From the NCBI GenBank assembly GCA_963700705.1, contig CAVOYQ010000016.1:1-64000 (forward strand): a stretch of DNA of 64,000 nucleotides, read 5' to 3'. Each line of letters opens with the position of its first letter. Position 1 is the stretch's first letter. The stretch comes from JAHEFT01 sp963700705. GTDB lineage: Bacteria; Pseudomonadota; Gammaproteobacteria; Xanthomonadales; SZUA-36. The position numbers and the translations under genes were made by a program. Of the stretch, positions 8,646 to 18,393 are shown piece by piece. Below the pieces are notes generated by a model. That model saw nothing but the letters and a program-made list of their open reading frames with translations. It was not told where the DNA came from and ran no database searches.

Positions 8646-9716
8646 GCAGCCGATTCCTGATTGAGCGCAAAGTAAGCCAGGATACGTGAGGCGATCAGTT
8701 CCCCGGGGCGTGCCTGCCCGATGCTACCGCGCAGGTTTGAAATGCGCGTTGTCCTGCAAAACCCGATTGGCCGCGATAACAATTTCATCGCATTGTGTGC
8801 CGACCAAGCGAGCTGTGCCTGTTGCAATACCGTCTTCCCGGTCCAGCACATTTCGCAAGATCAGGGTCACTACTCCAAGCATGGCCGCTTCCTCCTGGAT
8901 ACCACCGGAATCGGTCATCACGAGTTTTGATGTGGCCAGCGCCTTCAGGAAAACCCGGTGTGTCATTGGAGCGATATAAACGAGGTTAGCGCGCCGAGGC
9001 AGATGATGTATGAACCTGCCGTGCACGTCCGGGTGACTGTGTTGAATAACAGCAAACCGGCAGAGAGGGTTTTGATTTGCCAGAATATCCAGCGCGCTGC
9101 AGAGCGCCTGGATACCGGAGGTCCGGTTTTCACGGCGATGCATGGTGATCAGCACATCCCAGGGAGCAGGCTCGCAGCCGTCTACCTCCCGGCAAAGATC
9201 CGACAACGGATTGCCGACGACAGCGACGCTGTCTGCTTTGATCCCACAGTCGAGCAAATGTGATCTTGCTCTTTTTGTTGGTGCAAGGTGCAAACTTGCA
9301 ATTTCTGATACCAGGCGTCGGTTCATCTCTTCCGGAAAAGGCTGTGAAACATCATGGGAGCGCAGGCCGGCCTCAACATGCACGACCGGCAAACCACGAT
9401 AGAAACCGGCCAGGGCGCCCGCGACGGTTGAAGTAGTATCCCCCTGAACCACTACCCCGACGCAACCCGCGATTCGACCATCGAGCTGCATCAATTGGTA
9501 AGCAAGTTGGCTGGCGAGTGAATCCCGTAGGCAATCAACGCGAACAATCGGAACCGCACAAAGATCGTAATCACTCAATAAAGCTGGAGTCAATTCCCGT
9601 TGCTGCTGCGTATCGAATAGCAACACCGTGCCGGGGCGCCGCCGCTCCAGCGCCCAAACGATTGGAATCATTTTGAGCAATTCCGGTCGGGTTCCGAAGA
9701 CAAAGGCGAGTTTAAT
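8642..9716 (-). CDS. wecB: UDP-GlcNAc 2-epimerase (WecB-like), ATT start and frameshift
   Basis: Converts UDP-GlcNAc to UDP-ManNAc for surface glycans. Motifs: FVFGTRPELLKMIP, VQGDTTSTVAGALAG, HVEAGLRSHD, PFPEEMNRRL, TMHRRENR, MTDSGGIQEEA. No ATG/GTG/TTG precedes the essential GTRPE loop: in-frame stops lie just upstream, and the only sensible start is ATT at 9716, seven bases after GAGG. The first normal start (TTG 9680) would delete GTRPE. The frame stops at 8724, but the +1 frame continues with GELIASRILAYF to 8642, matching the family C-terminus. Joined length is about 357 residues, as expected. Either a gene with an indel error or a decaying gene. Confidence 0.8.
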
Positions 9717-9787
9717 GGCGCTACCTCGGCATCATTATTGGCAGTTCACGATATTAACACTGACCCAGGTCTAAGCAGCACCGCCGA

Positions 9788-11206
9788 TCAGAAATAACCC
9801 TCCTGCCAGGGGCCGGTAATGGCCAGGGTAATCCCGGGATTGTAGATATTGAGGAACATCCAGTTGCCGTCACGGGAAAAAGCCGCCCCGGCCCACTCGC
9901 TTTTCAGGGCGGTACGGGCAAGGTTATGCCCGCCAAACGATCCCCTGAGGCGCGGGTTAATCCGGCAAAAACGGAAAAACTCGCCCTCGCGGGTCAGGCC
10001 CGCGACGCTTTGGGCGTCTTTATACAGATTAAGGCGGTCTTCACAAACCACCAGGCTGCCCCGGGGGCTGACCACGAGGTTGTCCGGTCCGGAAAAATAG
10101 TCATTGCCGGGTGACTGGAAAACCAGCCAGATTTTTTCCCGGACCGGATCGTATTCAAAAATATAACCCGCCATCGCGCGCCCGCCGAGCTTGGACGTAA
10201 AATGGATTCTGCCTTCGGAAATGGCACATCCTTCCAGCGCCACGAAGGCCGAACCGCCGGCAGCCAGGCCCTGGCTGACAACACCATCGCCGTTCGGGTG
10301 CCCGGGAACCAGGCCCGCCGTCGGGTCGGGGATATCGACCCACTCGACGTCCATCTCCCGGCCGAGTTCCAGGTAGTCCTTCATTTCCGGATGATCAACT
10401 ACCCGCATCATTTGCAGACGACCACCCCTGGCGAGTTGACCGGGCACATCCGGAAGGAAACGGTAAAAACCGGCATTGGGGCCAGTGTCTTCGGTCTGAT
10501 AGGCAAAACCGGTCGCCGGATCGATCACGACCGCCTCGTGGAAAAACTGTCCCATGGCCAGGATCGGCTCAGGCACGGCAACACCGTCCGGGGGCACCTC
10601 GAAGACAAACCCGTGCGGCCGGCGGGCCGTCCCGACATCCCAGTAGCGTTGCTTACTCGGCGGAGAGAGGTGAGCCATTGCCGGATTGAAGACCGCTTCT
10701 TCACAACTCAGCCACGTTCCCCACGGGGTGACACCCCCGGCGCAATTGTAGAGCGTGCCTCCGAGGCTGACCCGGGAATCGACCAGGTCCTCCTGGAGGG
10801 TATCGAATACCAGCGTAGTCGTGCCACCGGGCGTGGCGTCATAGGCGTTATTGACGTCACCGATCGGACCGTGGGAGCCCTGCTGTTCGTGGTTTCTGAC
10901 CAGCGTGACCCGGCTGCCTTCCTGCCGCACCACGCCCATGCCATCGGCGGATCCGGGCACGAGGTGCCCGTCATGCAAACGCGTGCCGGCCCAGGACAGG
11001 GACTTGTATCGAAACCCCGCCGGCAGCTCCAGCAAGGGCAAGCCGGTGGTTTCATCGTTGACCACGCCCAGCCGGCCCATGGCTTCCGTTATGGCCGGTG
11101 GTTTGCCGGCCACGCGATACCTGGCAAAGGCGATCAGGCCCAACGAAATACCGCCCGCGCCCAGCAAGCTGGATGTCAGGAATTGCCTTCGCGTAGAACC
11201 ACTCAC
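9788..11206 (-). CDS. Tat-exported PhoX-like (DUF839) protein
   Basis: 472 residues. A twin-arginine signal, STRRQFLTSSLLGAGG, precedes a beta-propeller-like domain of the PhoX/DUF839 family (LVRNHEQQGSHGPIGDV, GGTTTLVFDT, NCAGGVTPWGTWLSCEEAV, PGNDYFSGPDNLVVSPRG). PhoX proteins are periplasmic, metal-dependent phosphatases, but many DUF839 members are uncharacterised, so activity here is inferred. The GTG at 11206 has GAGG eight bases upstream and lies 10 bases after the ffh stop; an upstream frame overlapping ffh is rejected. Likely cotranscribed with ffh. Confidence 0.85.
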   Translation of the reverse strand: MSGSTRRQFLTSSLLGAGGISLGLIAFARYRVAGKPPAITEAMGRLGVVNDETTGLPLLELPAGFRYKSLSWAGTRLHDGHLVPGSADGMGVVRQEGSRVTLVRNHEQQGSHGPIGDVNNAYDATPGGTTTLVFDTLQEDLVDSRVSLGGTLYNCAGGVTPWGTWLSCEEAVFNPAMAHLSPPSKQRYWDVGTARRPHGFVFEVPPDGVAVPEPILAMGQFFHEAVVIDPATGFAYQTEDTGPNAGFYRFLPDVPGQLARGGRLQMMRVVDHPEMKDYLELGREMDVEWVDIPDPTAGLVPGHPNGDGVVSQGLAAGGSAFVALEGCAISEGRIHFTSKLGGRAMAGYIFEYDPVREKIWLVFQSPGNDYFSGPDNLVVSPRGSLVVCEDRLNLYKDAQSVAGLTREGEFFRFCRINPRLRGSFGGHNLARTALKSEWAGAAFSRDGNWMFLNIYNPGITLAITGPWQEGYF

Positions 11207-11216
11207 AAACCGAACC

Positions 11217-12602
11217 TCAGAACGGCATTTTACCACCTGGAAACTTTCCGGGCGGCATTTGCCCACCCAGCTTACCGACCTTGCGCATCATCCTGGCCAT
11301 TCCGCCCTTGCCCATTTTTTTCATCATTCGCTGCATCTGTGAATGCTGTTTGAGCAAGCGGTTAACGGCCTGGATCTGTGTACCCGAACCCAAAGCGATC
11401 CGTTTCTTGCGGGAGCCCTTGATGACATCCGGAAAACGCCGCTCCTGGGGAGTCATGGAGTTGATGATTGCAATCATCTGGCGGGTCTGGTTGTCGTTGA
11501 CCTGTGATTTGACGTGGTCCGGAATATTGCCCATGCCAGGAAGCTTGTCGACCAGGCCGCCCAGGCCGCCCATGTTCTGCATCTGCTCGAGCTGGGACTT
11601 GAAGTCCTCGAGGTTGAAAACCTGTCCCCGGCGGATTTTTTTGACCAGCTTTTCGGCTTCCTGCTGGTCCACCTTGCGGTGAACTTCCTCGACCAGCGAC
11701 AGCACGTCGCCCATGCCGAGAATCCGTGACGCCATGCGTTCCGGGTGGAAAGGCTGGAGGGCATCGGTCTTTTCGCCGGAACCCAGGAACTTGACCGGTT
11801 TGCCGGTGATGTGCCGCACGGAAAGCGCGGCGCCGCCACGGGCATCACCATCGGTCTTGGTCAGCACGATACCGGTCAGCGGCAGCGCCTGGTTGAACGC
11901 CGCTGCCGTATTCGCCGCGTCCTGGCCGGTCATTGCATCGACCACGAAGAGCGTTTCATGCGGACTGATGGCGGCGTGTATTTCACGGATTTCCGCCATC
12001 ATGTCGTCATCGACATGCAGCCGCCCTGCGGTATCTACCAGCAGCACGTCACACATTTGCCGGCGCGCTTCCGCCAAAGCCTCGCGCGCAATCGCCTCCG
12101 GCTTCTGGCTGACCGATGAAGGCTGGAAAATGGCGCCGACCTGGCCGGCCAGGGTCTTGAGCTGCTCGATGGCGGCAGGCCGGTAAACGTCACAACTGAC
12201 GACCATCACGCGCTTTTTTTGCTGCTCGATGAGCAACCGGGCCAGTTTGGCGGTGGTCGTGGTTTTACCGGAGCCCTGCAAGCCGGCCATCAGTACCGGC
12301 ACCGGCGGTTGGGCTCTCAGGTCCAGCGCCTCGTTCTCGACACCCATGATCTGGACCAGTTCGTCGTGAACCAGCTTCACCATGGCCTGGCCCGGCGTCA
12401 GGCTCTTCAGGATTTCCTGGCCAAGAGCCTTGTCGCGTACTTCCTTGATGAAAGTCTGCACCACCGGCAGGGCGACGTCGGCTTCCAGCAGCGCAATGCG
12501 CACTTCCCGCAGGGTTTCCCTGACGCCATCTTCGGTGAGACGGCCCTTACCGCGCAGTTGCTGCACCGTGCGGGACAGGCGCTCGGTCAAATTCTCAAAC
12601 AT
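11217..12602 (-). CDS. ffh: Signal recognition particle GTPase Ffh
   Basis: SRP54 homologue that binds 4.5S RNA and signal peptides for co-translational targeting to SecYEG. 461 residues. N domain MFENLTERLSRTVQQLRGKG; G domain with GLQGSGKTTTTAKLA, DTAGRLHVDDDMM and TKTDGDARGGAALS; methionine-rich M domain (MMKKMGKGGMARMMRKVGK). Usually followed directly by rpsP, but here the next same-strand genes belong to an inserted block. Divergent from ypjD. Confidence 0.98.
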   Translation of the reverse strand: MFENLTERLSRTVQQLRGKGRLTEDGVRETLREVRIALLEADVALPVVQTFIKEVRDKALGQEILKSLTPGQAMVKLVHDELVQIMGVENEALDLRAQPPVPVLMAGLQGSGKTTTTAKLARLLIEQQKKRVMVVSCDVYRPAAIEQLKTLAGQVGAIFQPSSVSQKPEAIAREALAEARRQMCDVLLVDTAGRLHVDDDMMAEIREIHAAISPHETLFVVDAMTGQDAANTAAAFNQALPLTGIVLTKTDGDARGGAALSVRHITGKPVKFLGSGEKTDALQPFHPERMASRILGMGDVLSLVEEVHRKVDQQEAEKLVKKIRRGQVFNLEDFKSQLEQMQNMGGLGGLVDKLPGMGNIPDHVKSQVNDNQTRQMIAIINSMTPQERRFPDVIKGSRKKRIALGSGTQIQAVNRLLKQHSQMQRMMKKMGKGGMARMMRKVGKLGGQMPPGKFPGGKMPF

Positions 12603-12691
12603 GAATTACTCCGAAAGAATGATGTGTAATGTAAACAGCTGATGATTACTCAGGTATTATAGCCTCAGATTTGTTCGATTACCGGAACGAA

Positions 12692-13507
12692 ATGAGTCAC
12701 GACTTTCTTTTGATCCTGGCCGCTGCCTGTTACCTCATGGCGGCGCCGCTCTTATATGTTTCAATCAGGAATCAGTCCGCGGGCTGGCGTCATGCCTCGC
12801 TGGTGCTGGCCATTGTCGGGACTCTTGCTCATGCGGCCGCCCAGTACAGCCACTGGTTTGGCCACACGGTGCCGGATGTCAGCTTGCCGCACCTGCTTTC
12901 GCTGTGTGCGCTGGTGGTCATGCTGATACTGATCACTTCGGCATTGTCGCGCCCGGCGCTTTATGCCGCCGGCCTGGTGGCGCTACCCATGGCCGCCGGG
13001 GTTATGCTGCTGGAATGGATCCTTCCCCAGGGCAATTTACCGCTGCACGAGGTTTCGGCCGGGATCGCGATTCACATGATCAGTTCTGTGCTGGCGTTCG
13101 GACTGCTCAGCATCGCCGGCGTTTATGCGTTTTTTGTATTTTTCATCGACCATGTCCTCAGGCGCCATCATCTCAACCCGTTGGTCAGGTCCCTGCCGCC
13201 GCTCGAGGTTCTTGAAGACCTGTTGTTCAAAACCATTGCAGCAGGCTTTGTATTACTGACCATATCCCTGCTTTCCGGGATCATGTTCATCAACGACATT
13301 TTTGCCCAGCACCTGGTGCACAAGACCATTCTCTCGATCACGACCTGGCTGGTGTTTGGCATCCTGCTGTGGGGCCGCTGGCGGTATGGCTGGCGTGGCA
13401 GCCTGGCAGTCCGGTTGACCCTGGCCGGTGTGGTGCTGTTGATCCTTTCGTATTTCGGCAGCAAGCTGGTCCTGGAAATGATCCTGGGCAGGAGCTGGCA
13501 GTCCTGA
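12692..13507 (+). CDS. ypjD: Cytochrome c assembly (CcsA/YpjD family) membrane protein
   Basis: 271 residues with about eight predicted membrane segments, of the CcsA/YpjD family that contains the haem-handling cytochrome c biogenesis proteins. E. coli YpjD is a similar length and function is not firmly established. The ATG at 12692 is preferred to an upstream TTG because MSHDFLLILAAACYLMAAPL begins directly with the first membrane helix. The ypjD-corB pair divergent from ffh is a known gammaproteobacterial arrangement. Confidence 0.9.
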   Translation: MSHDFLLILAAACYLMAAPLLYVSIRNQSAGWRHASLVLAIVGTLAHAAAQYSHWFGHTVPDVSLPHLLSLCALVVMLILITSALSRPALYAAGLVALPMAAGVMLLEWILPQGNLPLHEVSAGIAIHMISSVLAFGLLSIAGVYAFFVFFIDHVLRRHHLNPLVRSLPPLEVLEDLLFKTIAAGFVLLTISLLSGIMFINDIFAQHLVHKTILSITTWLVFGILLWGRWRYGWRGSLAVRLTLAGVVLLILSYFGSKLVLEMILGRSWQS

Positions 13508-13510
13508 GCC

Positions 13511-14774
13511 ATGGAAGACATTGCCCTAAGTAAACTGTATTTCATCTCTCCTGATACTGATCCTGCTTTCCGGGTTTTTTTCCGGCTCGGAAACCGGCTT
13601 GATGGCCATCAACAAGTACCGCCTGCGGCACCTGGCCAACAAGGGACATCGCGGCGCCAAACTGGCTCAAAAGCTGTTGCACACCCCGGACCGGCTGATC
13701 GGCCTGATCCTGTTGGGCAACAACCTGGTCAACATCCTGGCCGCTTCGATCGCGACCATCATCGGAATCCGGCTGTTTGGCGACAACGGTGTCTGGATCG
13801 CGTCACTGGCTTTGACGGTCGTCGTATTGATTTTTTCAGAAGTCGCTCCAAAAACCGTGGCAGCCATCCATCCGGAACGCATTGCCTTTCCGGCTTCCTA
13901 TGTACTCTACGGACTTCTCAAGGTTGTTTATCCCATTGTCTGGCTGGTCAACGGCATGGCCAACCTGGTGCTGAAGCCTTTCAAGGTCAGAACCAATGTT
14001 GAATTCATCGAGCACCTGAACCAGGAAGAACTCAGGACCCTGGTGAAAGAAGGCGGCAAGCGGATACCGGACGACCACCAGCGCATGCTGGTCAATATCC
14101 TGGACCTGGAGCAGGCCACCATTGAAGACGTGATGATTCCGCGCCAGGAGATCGTGGGAATTGATCTCGATGACGACTGGGAAAACATCCTGACCCAACT
14201 GACTGAAACCATGTATACGCGCATGCCCGTCTACCGCGAAAACATCGACCAGGTTGAGGGGCTTTTGCACATCCGAACCGTGATTGCGAAACTGGCTCAT
14301 GGGGCCCTGACATTCGAAGATTTGAAACGCGCGATCCGGCGGCCCTATTTCATACCGGAAGGTACGGGATTGACCATGCAGTTGCTCGAATTCCAGCGCC
14401 GCGAACGCAGGATGGGGCTGGTGGTTGACGAATACGGAGACATCCAGGGCCTGGTCACGCTGGATGACATACTCGAGGAAATCGTCGGGGAATACACGGC
14501 GGAAAGCCGTGCCAAATCACGTGACATCCGCCTGCTGGATGACGGCACCTACGTGGTCGATGGGGCCGTGTCGCTGCGCTCGCTGAATCGCAACCTCGAC
14601 TGGGGGCTTCCCGAGGATGATGCCAGTACACTGAATGGCCTGCTGCTGGAAGAGTTGGGAGAAATTCCGTTCGGGCGGACCAGCCTGAAAATCGGGCCGC
14701 ACGTCATGACCATCATGGAATTCCGGGGTAACGCGATCGGCAAAGTCCTGGTCAAGCCCAGGCACGCACCTTGA
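13511..14774 (+). CDS. corB: CorB/CorC-type (CNNM) transporter-associated protein, frameshifted near 5' end
   Basis: Membrane protein with DUF21/CNNM domain, two CBS domains and a CorC_HlyC domain; relatives take part in Mg/Co transport. From 13599 the frame reads MAINKYRLRHLANKGHRGAK and continues through FIEHLNQEELRTLVKEGGK, CBS segments (VMIPRQEIVGIDLD) and GLVTLDDILEEIVGEY. The true N-terminus is split: ATG 13511 gives MEDIALSKLYFIS, then the reading must shift +1 near 13543-13552 (in TCTCTCC) to give LLILILLSGFFSGSETG, the first membrane helix. With that repair the protein is about 420 residues. Its 3' end overlaps the convergent acyltransferase by 23 bases. Confidence 0.85.
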
Positions 14775-15876
14775 CCACCAGCCCGGTCCAGGCTGACTTG
14801 AGCACGATCGAGACGATGACCGCGGTCAGCAGCATTGTGAAAATATACAGGTAGCCCGCAACACTGAAAAACTCCGGCGCCGGGAAGAAATGCAGGTAAG
14901 CCCGGGTGAAAAAAGTGAACGAAAACACGTGCGTCAGAAACAGCGTATAGGCGTACGGCGACATTCGCTCCAATTCGCGGGACAGCCGGCCCGGATAGCC
15001 GGCCAGCAAGCTCATGATCCCGATACATCCGGCCACGCTGCAGACTTTAACGACGAAATCAGTCCAGAGAAACAAAACCTCGTGATCGGGTTTTGCCAGC
15101 ACCACGTACGCCACGCTGGCCAGGCTGGTTGCGGCCAGAAACAGCAAAACCAGGCCGAGATTCACGTTCCGGTTTTTAATCACCAGGTCCTTTTGCCAGT
15201 AGTTCAAAAGAATTCCCACGTAGAAAGCGAAAACGATATCGAAACGGATGAACCACAATGGGAACACTTCGAAAAAAAAGGCGGATTTCAGATAAATGCA
15301 CTTGTAAGCCATCCAGGCAATCACCGCCACATTCAGGAACCTGACCCTGGAAACGAGCATCAGCAAGGGCAGCAAAAGGAAACAGGTGTAGAGGTCCTTC
15401 AGGAAGTACAGCGGTTCATTCGCCGGCAACCGGTAAAACGCAAAGGTAGCCTGGAACCAGCCCAGCAGGTTGAAGGGATAAATCTGCAGGTCCGGTCGAA
15501 CATTGGGGTCCCGGGCTTGTTCCGGGTAAGTGACCAGGATGATGAACAAAAGGTTCGACCAGAACAGCGGCCAAATCAGCCGCTTGGCCTTTCTCCACAA
15601 GACCTGCCCATAACCGTAGCGTTCCAGGCTGACCACTGCCAGGTAGCCGGAAATCAGGCTGAGCAAGGGTACGCCGCTCTTGGCCAGACCGGCCTTTAAA
15701 AACACCATGAGCCAGTTGTCGAAATCCAGCTCGGTGACACCGTTCATCCGGCTGAGATGATCGATCATGAAAAGGTGGGCAAGCGTCATGAACAGAATCA
15801 GCAGCGGCCGGATCATCCGGATCGCCGCAGAGGTGCCGCGTGAGGGCGCAAACCCTTTTTTCCATTCAATTTTCAA
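14752..15876 (-). CDS. Acyltransferase 3 family membrane protein
   Basis: 374 residues with about ten hydrophobic segments, resembling acyltransferase-3 (OafA/OpgC-type) enzymes that O-acylate periplasmic or surface glycans. LLILFMTLAHLFMID carries the early helix with a His, and SGVPLLSLISGYLAV the conserved following loop. It begins 3 bases after the radA stop, so the two are likely cotranscribed. Substrate unknown. Confidence 0.8.
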   Translation of the reverse strand: MKIEWKKGFAPSRGTSAAIRMIRPLLILFMTLAHLFMIDHLSRMNGVTELDFDNWLMVFLKAGLAKSGVPLLSLISGYLAVVSLERYGYGQVLWRKAKRLIWPLFWSNLLFIILVTYPEQARDPNVRPDLQIYPFNLLGWFQATFAFYRLPANEPLYFLKDLYTCFLLLPLLMLVSRVRFLNVAVIAWMAYKCIYLKSAFFFEVFPLWFIRFDIVFAFYVGILLNYWQKDLVIKNRNVNLGLVLLFLAATSLASVAYVVLAKPDHEVLFLWTDFVVKVCSVAGCIGIMSLLAGYPGRLSRELERMSPYAYTLFLTHVFSFTFFTRAYLHFFPAPEFFSVAGYLYIFTMLLTAVIVSIVLKSAWTGLVVKVRAWA

Positions 15877-15879
15877 AGA

Positions 15880-17238
15880 TCAACCCAGCCGTTCCAGGGT
15901 TTCGCCAACACTTCGCAGCGGCACGATCGAAAGACCGTCCGGCGGCTTCCGCGGTGCATTGGCCGCAGGAATCATGGCCATGTTGAAACCGTGCCCCGCC
16001 GCCTCCTTCAAACGCTGCTCACCATCCGGTACGGGACGGACTTCTCCTGAAAGGCCGATTTCGCCAAAGCAGATCATCTTGGGTTGCAAAGGACGGTCCC
16101 GGAAACTTGAATAGAGCGCCAGCAGCATGGGCAGGTCCGCTGCAGTTTCAGTGATCCGCATACCGCCGACGACGTTGATGAATACATCGTGATCTGCAAG
16201 GACCACGCCGCCATGACGATGCAGGACTGCCAGCATCATCGCCAGCCTGTTGTGTTCCAGCCCCAGGGAGACCCGGCGCGGATTGTTGAGGTGGCTGGGG
16301 TCGACCAGGGCCTGAACTTCCAGCAGAATCGGCCGGGTCCCTTCACGCACCACGGTGATCGCACTCCCGGAGACCGGTTGTTCGTGCCCTGACAGAAAAA
16401 TGGCCGACGGATTCTTGACTTCCTTGAGCCCTTTTCCGGTCATCGCGAACATCCCCAGCTCATTGACCGCGCCAAACCGGTTTTTGACGGCCCGGATAAC
16501 CCGGAACCGGCTGCCGGCGTCACTCTCGAAATACAGCACGGCGTCCACCATGTGCTCCAGCACGCGAGGCCCGGCCAGGGCGCCTTCCTTGGTGACATGG
16601 CCGACCAGGATCACGCAGCAATGCTGCGCTTTCGCCCATCGCACCAATGCAGCCGCCGATTCGCGAATCTGTGCGACTGATCCGGGCGCCGAAGCCAGCG
16701 CCTCGGTGAAAACGGTCTGAATGGAATCCACGATCATCAACCTGGGCTTTTCGCTGTCCGCGTGGCCCAGGATCTGCTCGACCGAGGTTTCCGTCAGGCA
16801 ACGGATGCCGTCAAGCGAGAGTTCCAGGCGCCTGGCCCGCATTCCCAACTGTTCCAGTGATTCTTCACCGGTGATGTAGAGACTCGGAAAACGCCCGGCC
16901 AATGCTGCAACCAGTTGGATCAACAAGGTAGATTTGCCGATGCCCGGGTCGCCGCCGAGCAAAATCACGGATCCGGGAACGATGCCTCCACCGAGCACAC
17001 GGTCGAGTTCAGCGACCCCCGTGGCCATCCGGTTGACACCTGACTGGCCAATCGAAGAGAGGTCCTTCACTTCATTGCTCAGCTGCCCCGAAAAACCGCT
17101 GAACCGGCCCCGGGGCTGCGATTCCGCGACCGTTTCAATCACGCAGTTCCATTCCCTGCATTCAGGGCACTGGCCGGCCCACTTGCTCAGTTGCACGCCA
17201 CAGGCCTCGCATTGAAAACTGTTCTTGTTTTTCGCCAT
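15880..17238 (-). CDS. radA: DNA repair protein RadA (Sms)
   Basis: RecA-like ATPase that promotes branch migration in recombination. 452 residues: N-terminal C4 zinc finger (CEACGVQLSKWAGQCPEC), Walker A GGDPGIGKSTLL, Walker B MIVDSIQTVF, the RadA signature KNRFGAVNELG, and a Lon-like C-terminal domain (GGMRITETAADLPMLLALYS, GEIGLSGEVRPV). Divergent from the PspF-like gene. Confidence 0.97.
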   Translation of the reverse strand: MAKNKNSFQCEACGVQLSKWAGQCPECREWNCVIETVAESQPRGRFSGFSGQLSNEVKDLSSIGQSGVNRMATGVAELDRVLGGGIVPGSVILLGGDPGIGKSTLLIQLVAALAGRFPSLYITGEESLEQLGMRARRLELSLDGIRCLTETSVEQILGHADSEKPRLMIVDSIQTVFTEALASAPGSVAQIRESAAALVRWAKAQHCCVILVGHVTKEGALAGPRVLEHMVDAVLYFESDAGSRFRVIRAVKNRFGAVNELGMFAMTGKGLKEVKNPSAIFLSGHEQPVSGSAITVVREGTRPILLEVQALVDPSHLNNPRRVSLGLEHNRLAMMLAVLHRHGGVVLADHDVFINVVGGMRITETAADLPMLLALYSSFRDRPLQPKMICFGEIGLSGEVRPVPDGEQRLKEAAGHGFNMAMIPAANAPRKPPDGLSIVPLRSVGETLERLG

Positions 17239-17370
17239 TCCGGATCCGTCTTGCTCTTCGCAGCTTAGCCCAACGTTCTTGTATCAGATCGGGCCCGTTA
17301 CCTCCAGCCCATATCACTCTTAATCCATTTTTCTTACAATGGCCGAACGCCTACTTAATGATGAGGACTG

Positions 17371-18381
17371 ATGGAACGCCAGCAGGAGCAACCACTGATC
17401 GGTGAATCGCCTGTTTTTCTCGAAGTCCTCGAGCGCGTTTCCCGTGTCGCGCAGTTGAACCGGCCGGTACTGGTTATCGGCGAACGCGGCACCGGCAAGG
17501 AACTCATCGCCGCCCGCATTCATTACCTGTCGCCCCGGTGGGACCGCCCTTTCGTCAAGCTCAATTGCGCCGCGCTGGCCGAATCCCTGCTCGAAACGGA
17601 GTTGTTTGGCCACGAAGCGGGTTCTTTCACCGGCGCCACGCGCCGGCGGCTCGGCCGGTTTGAACTGGCCAACGAGGGCAGTCTCTTTCTGGATGAGTTG
17701 TCCAATACGTCCGAACGCGTGCAGGAAAAGGTATTGCGGGTCATCGAGTATGGCGAACTGGAGCGCGTTGGCGGTAACGACACCATCCAGACAAACGTGC
17801 GCATCATCGGAGCCACCAACGAAGACCTGCCATCGCTTGCGGAGCAGGGTAAATTCCGTGCTGACCTGCTGGATCGCCTGGCTTTCGACGTGATTACACT
17901 CCCCCCGTTGCGCGAACGCTTCGATGACATTTTGCCGCTGGCGTCATTTTTCGCAGTGAAAATGTCCGGCGAAATGGGGCTTGAATTATTTGCCGGTTTC
18001 AGTGAGTCCGCCCGCCACCTGCTGCTTGATTATCCCTGGCCAGGCAATGTCCGCGAATTGAAAAACGTGGTTGAGCGCGCTGTCTACACTTCCCTGGGCA
18101 ATGACGCTCCTATTTCCGATATCAATTTCGACCCGTTTGACTCGCCCTGGAGACCGGGTTCCGCAACGGATGCCAGCCCTCGCGGCGTCGCCAGCGATGC
18201 GCCTGCGGAAGCCTATGACTTCAAGGAACATGTCCAGAATGTCGAGATCGAACTGTTGCAGGCTGCGCTGAAACGCTGCCGTTACAACCAGAAAAAGACC
18301 GCTGAATTCCTTGGCATGACATATCACCAGCTGCGCGGATATTTGAGAAAGTACGAATTGACGGATACTGAAGAGGACTAG
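17371..18381 (+). CDS. pspF: PspF-like sigma-54 activator
   Basis: 336 residues: AAA+ sigma-54 interaction domain from the first residues, then a short linker and a Fis-type helix-turn-helix (NQKKTAEFLGMTYHQLRGYL). Walker A is GERGTGKE (37-44), Walker B SLFLDEL. As in PspF there is no N-terminal receiver. The sigma-54 contact loop reads GSFTGA (84-89) rather than GAFTGA. No pspA is seen nearby. The protein starts directly with the PspF-like segment LIGESPVFLEVLERVSR. Confidence 0.88.
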   Translation: MERQQEQPLIGESPVFLEVLERVSRVAQLNRPVLVIGERGTGKELIAARIHYLSPRWDRPFVKLNCAALAESLLETELFGHEAGSFTGATRRRLGRFELANEGSLFLDELSNTSERVQEKVLRVIEYGELERVGGNDTIQTNVRIIGATNEDLPSLAEQGKFRADLLDRLAFDVITLPPLRERFDDILPLASFFAVKMSGEMGLELFAGFSESARHLLLDYPWPGNVRELKNVVERAVYTSLGNDAPISDINFDPFDSPWRPGSATDASPRGVASDAPAEAYDFKEHVQNVEIELLQAALKRCRYNQKKTAEFLGMTYHQLRGYLRKYELTDTEED

Positions 18382-18393
18382 TTCAGGGGTTCC

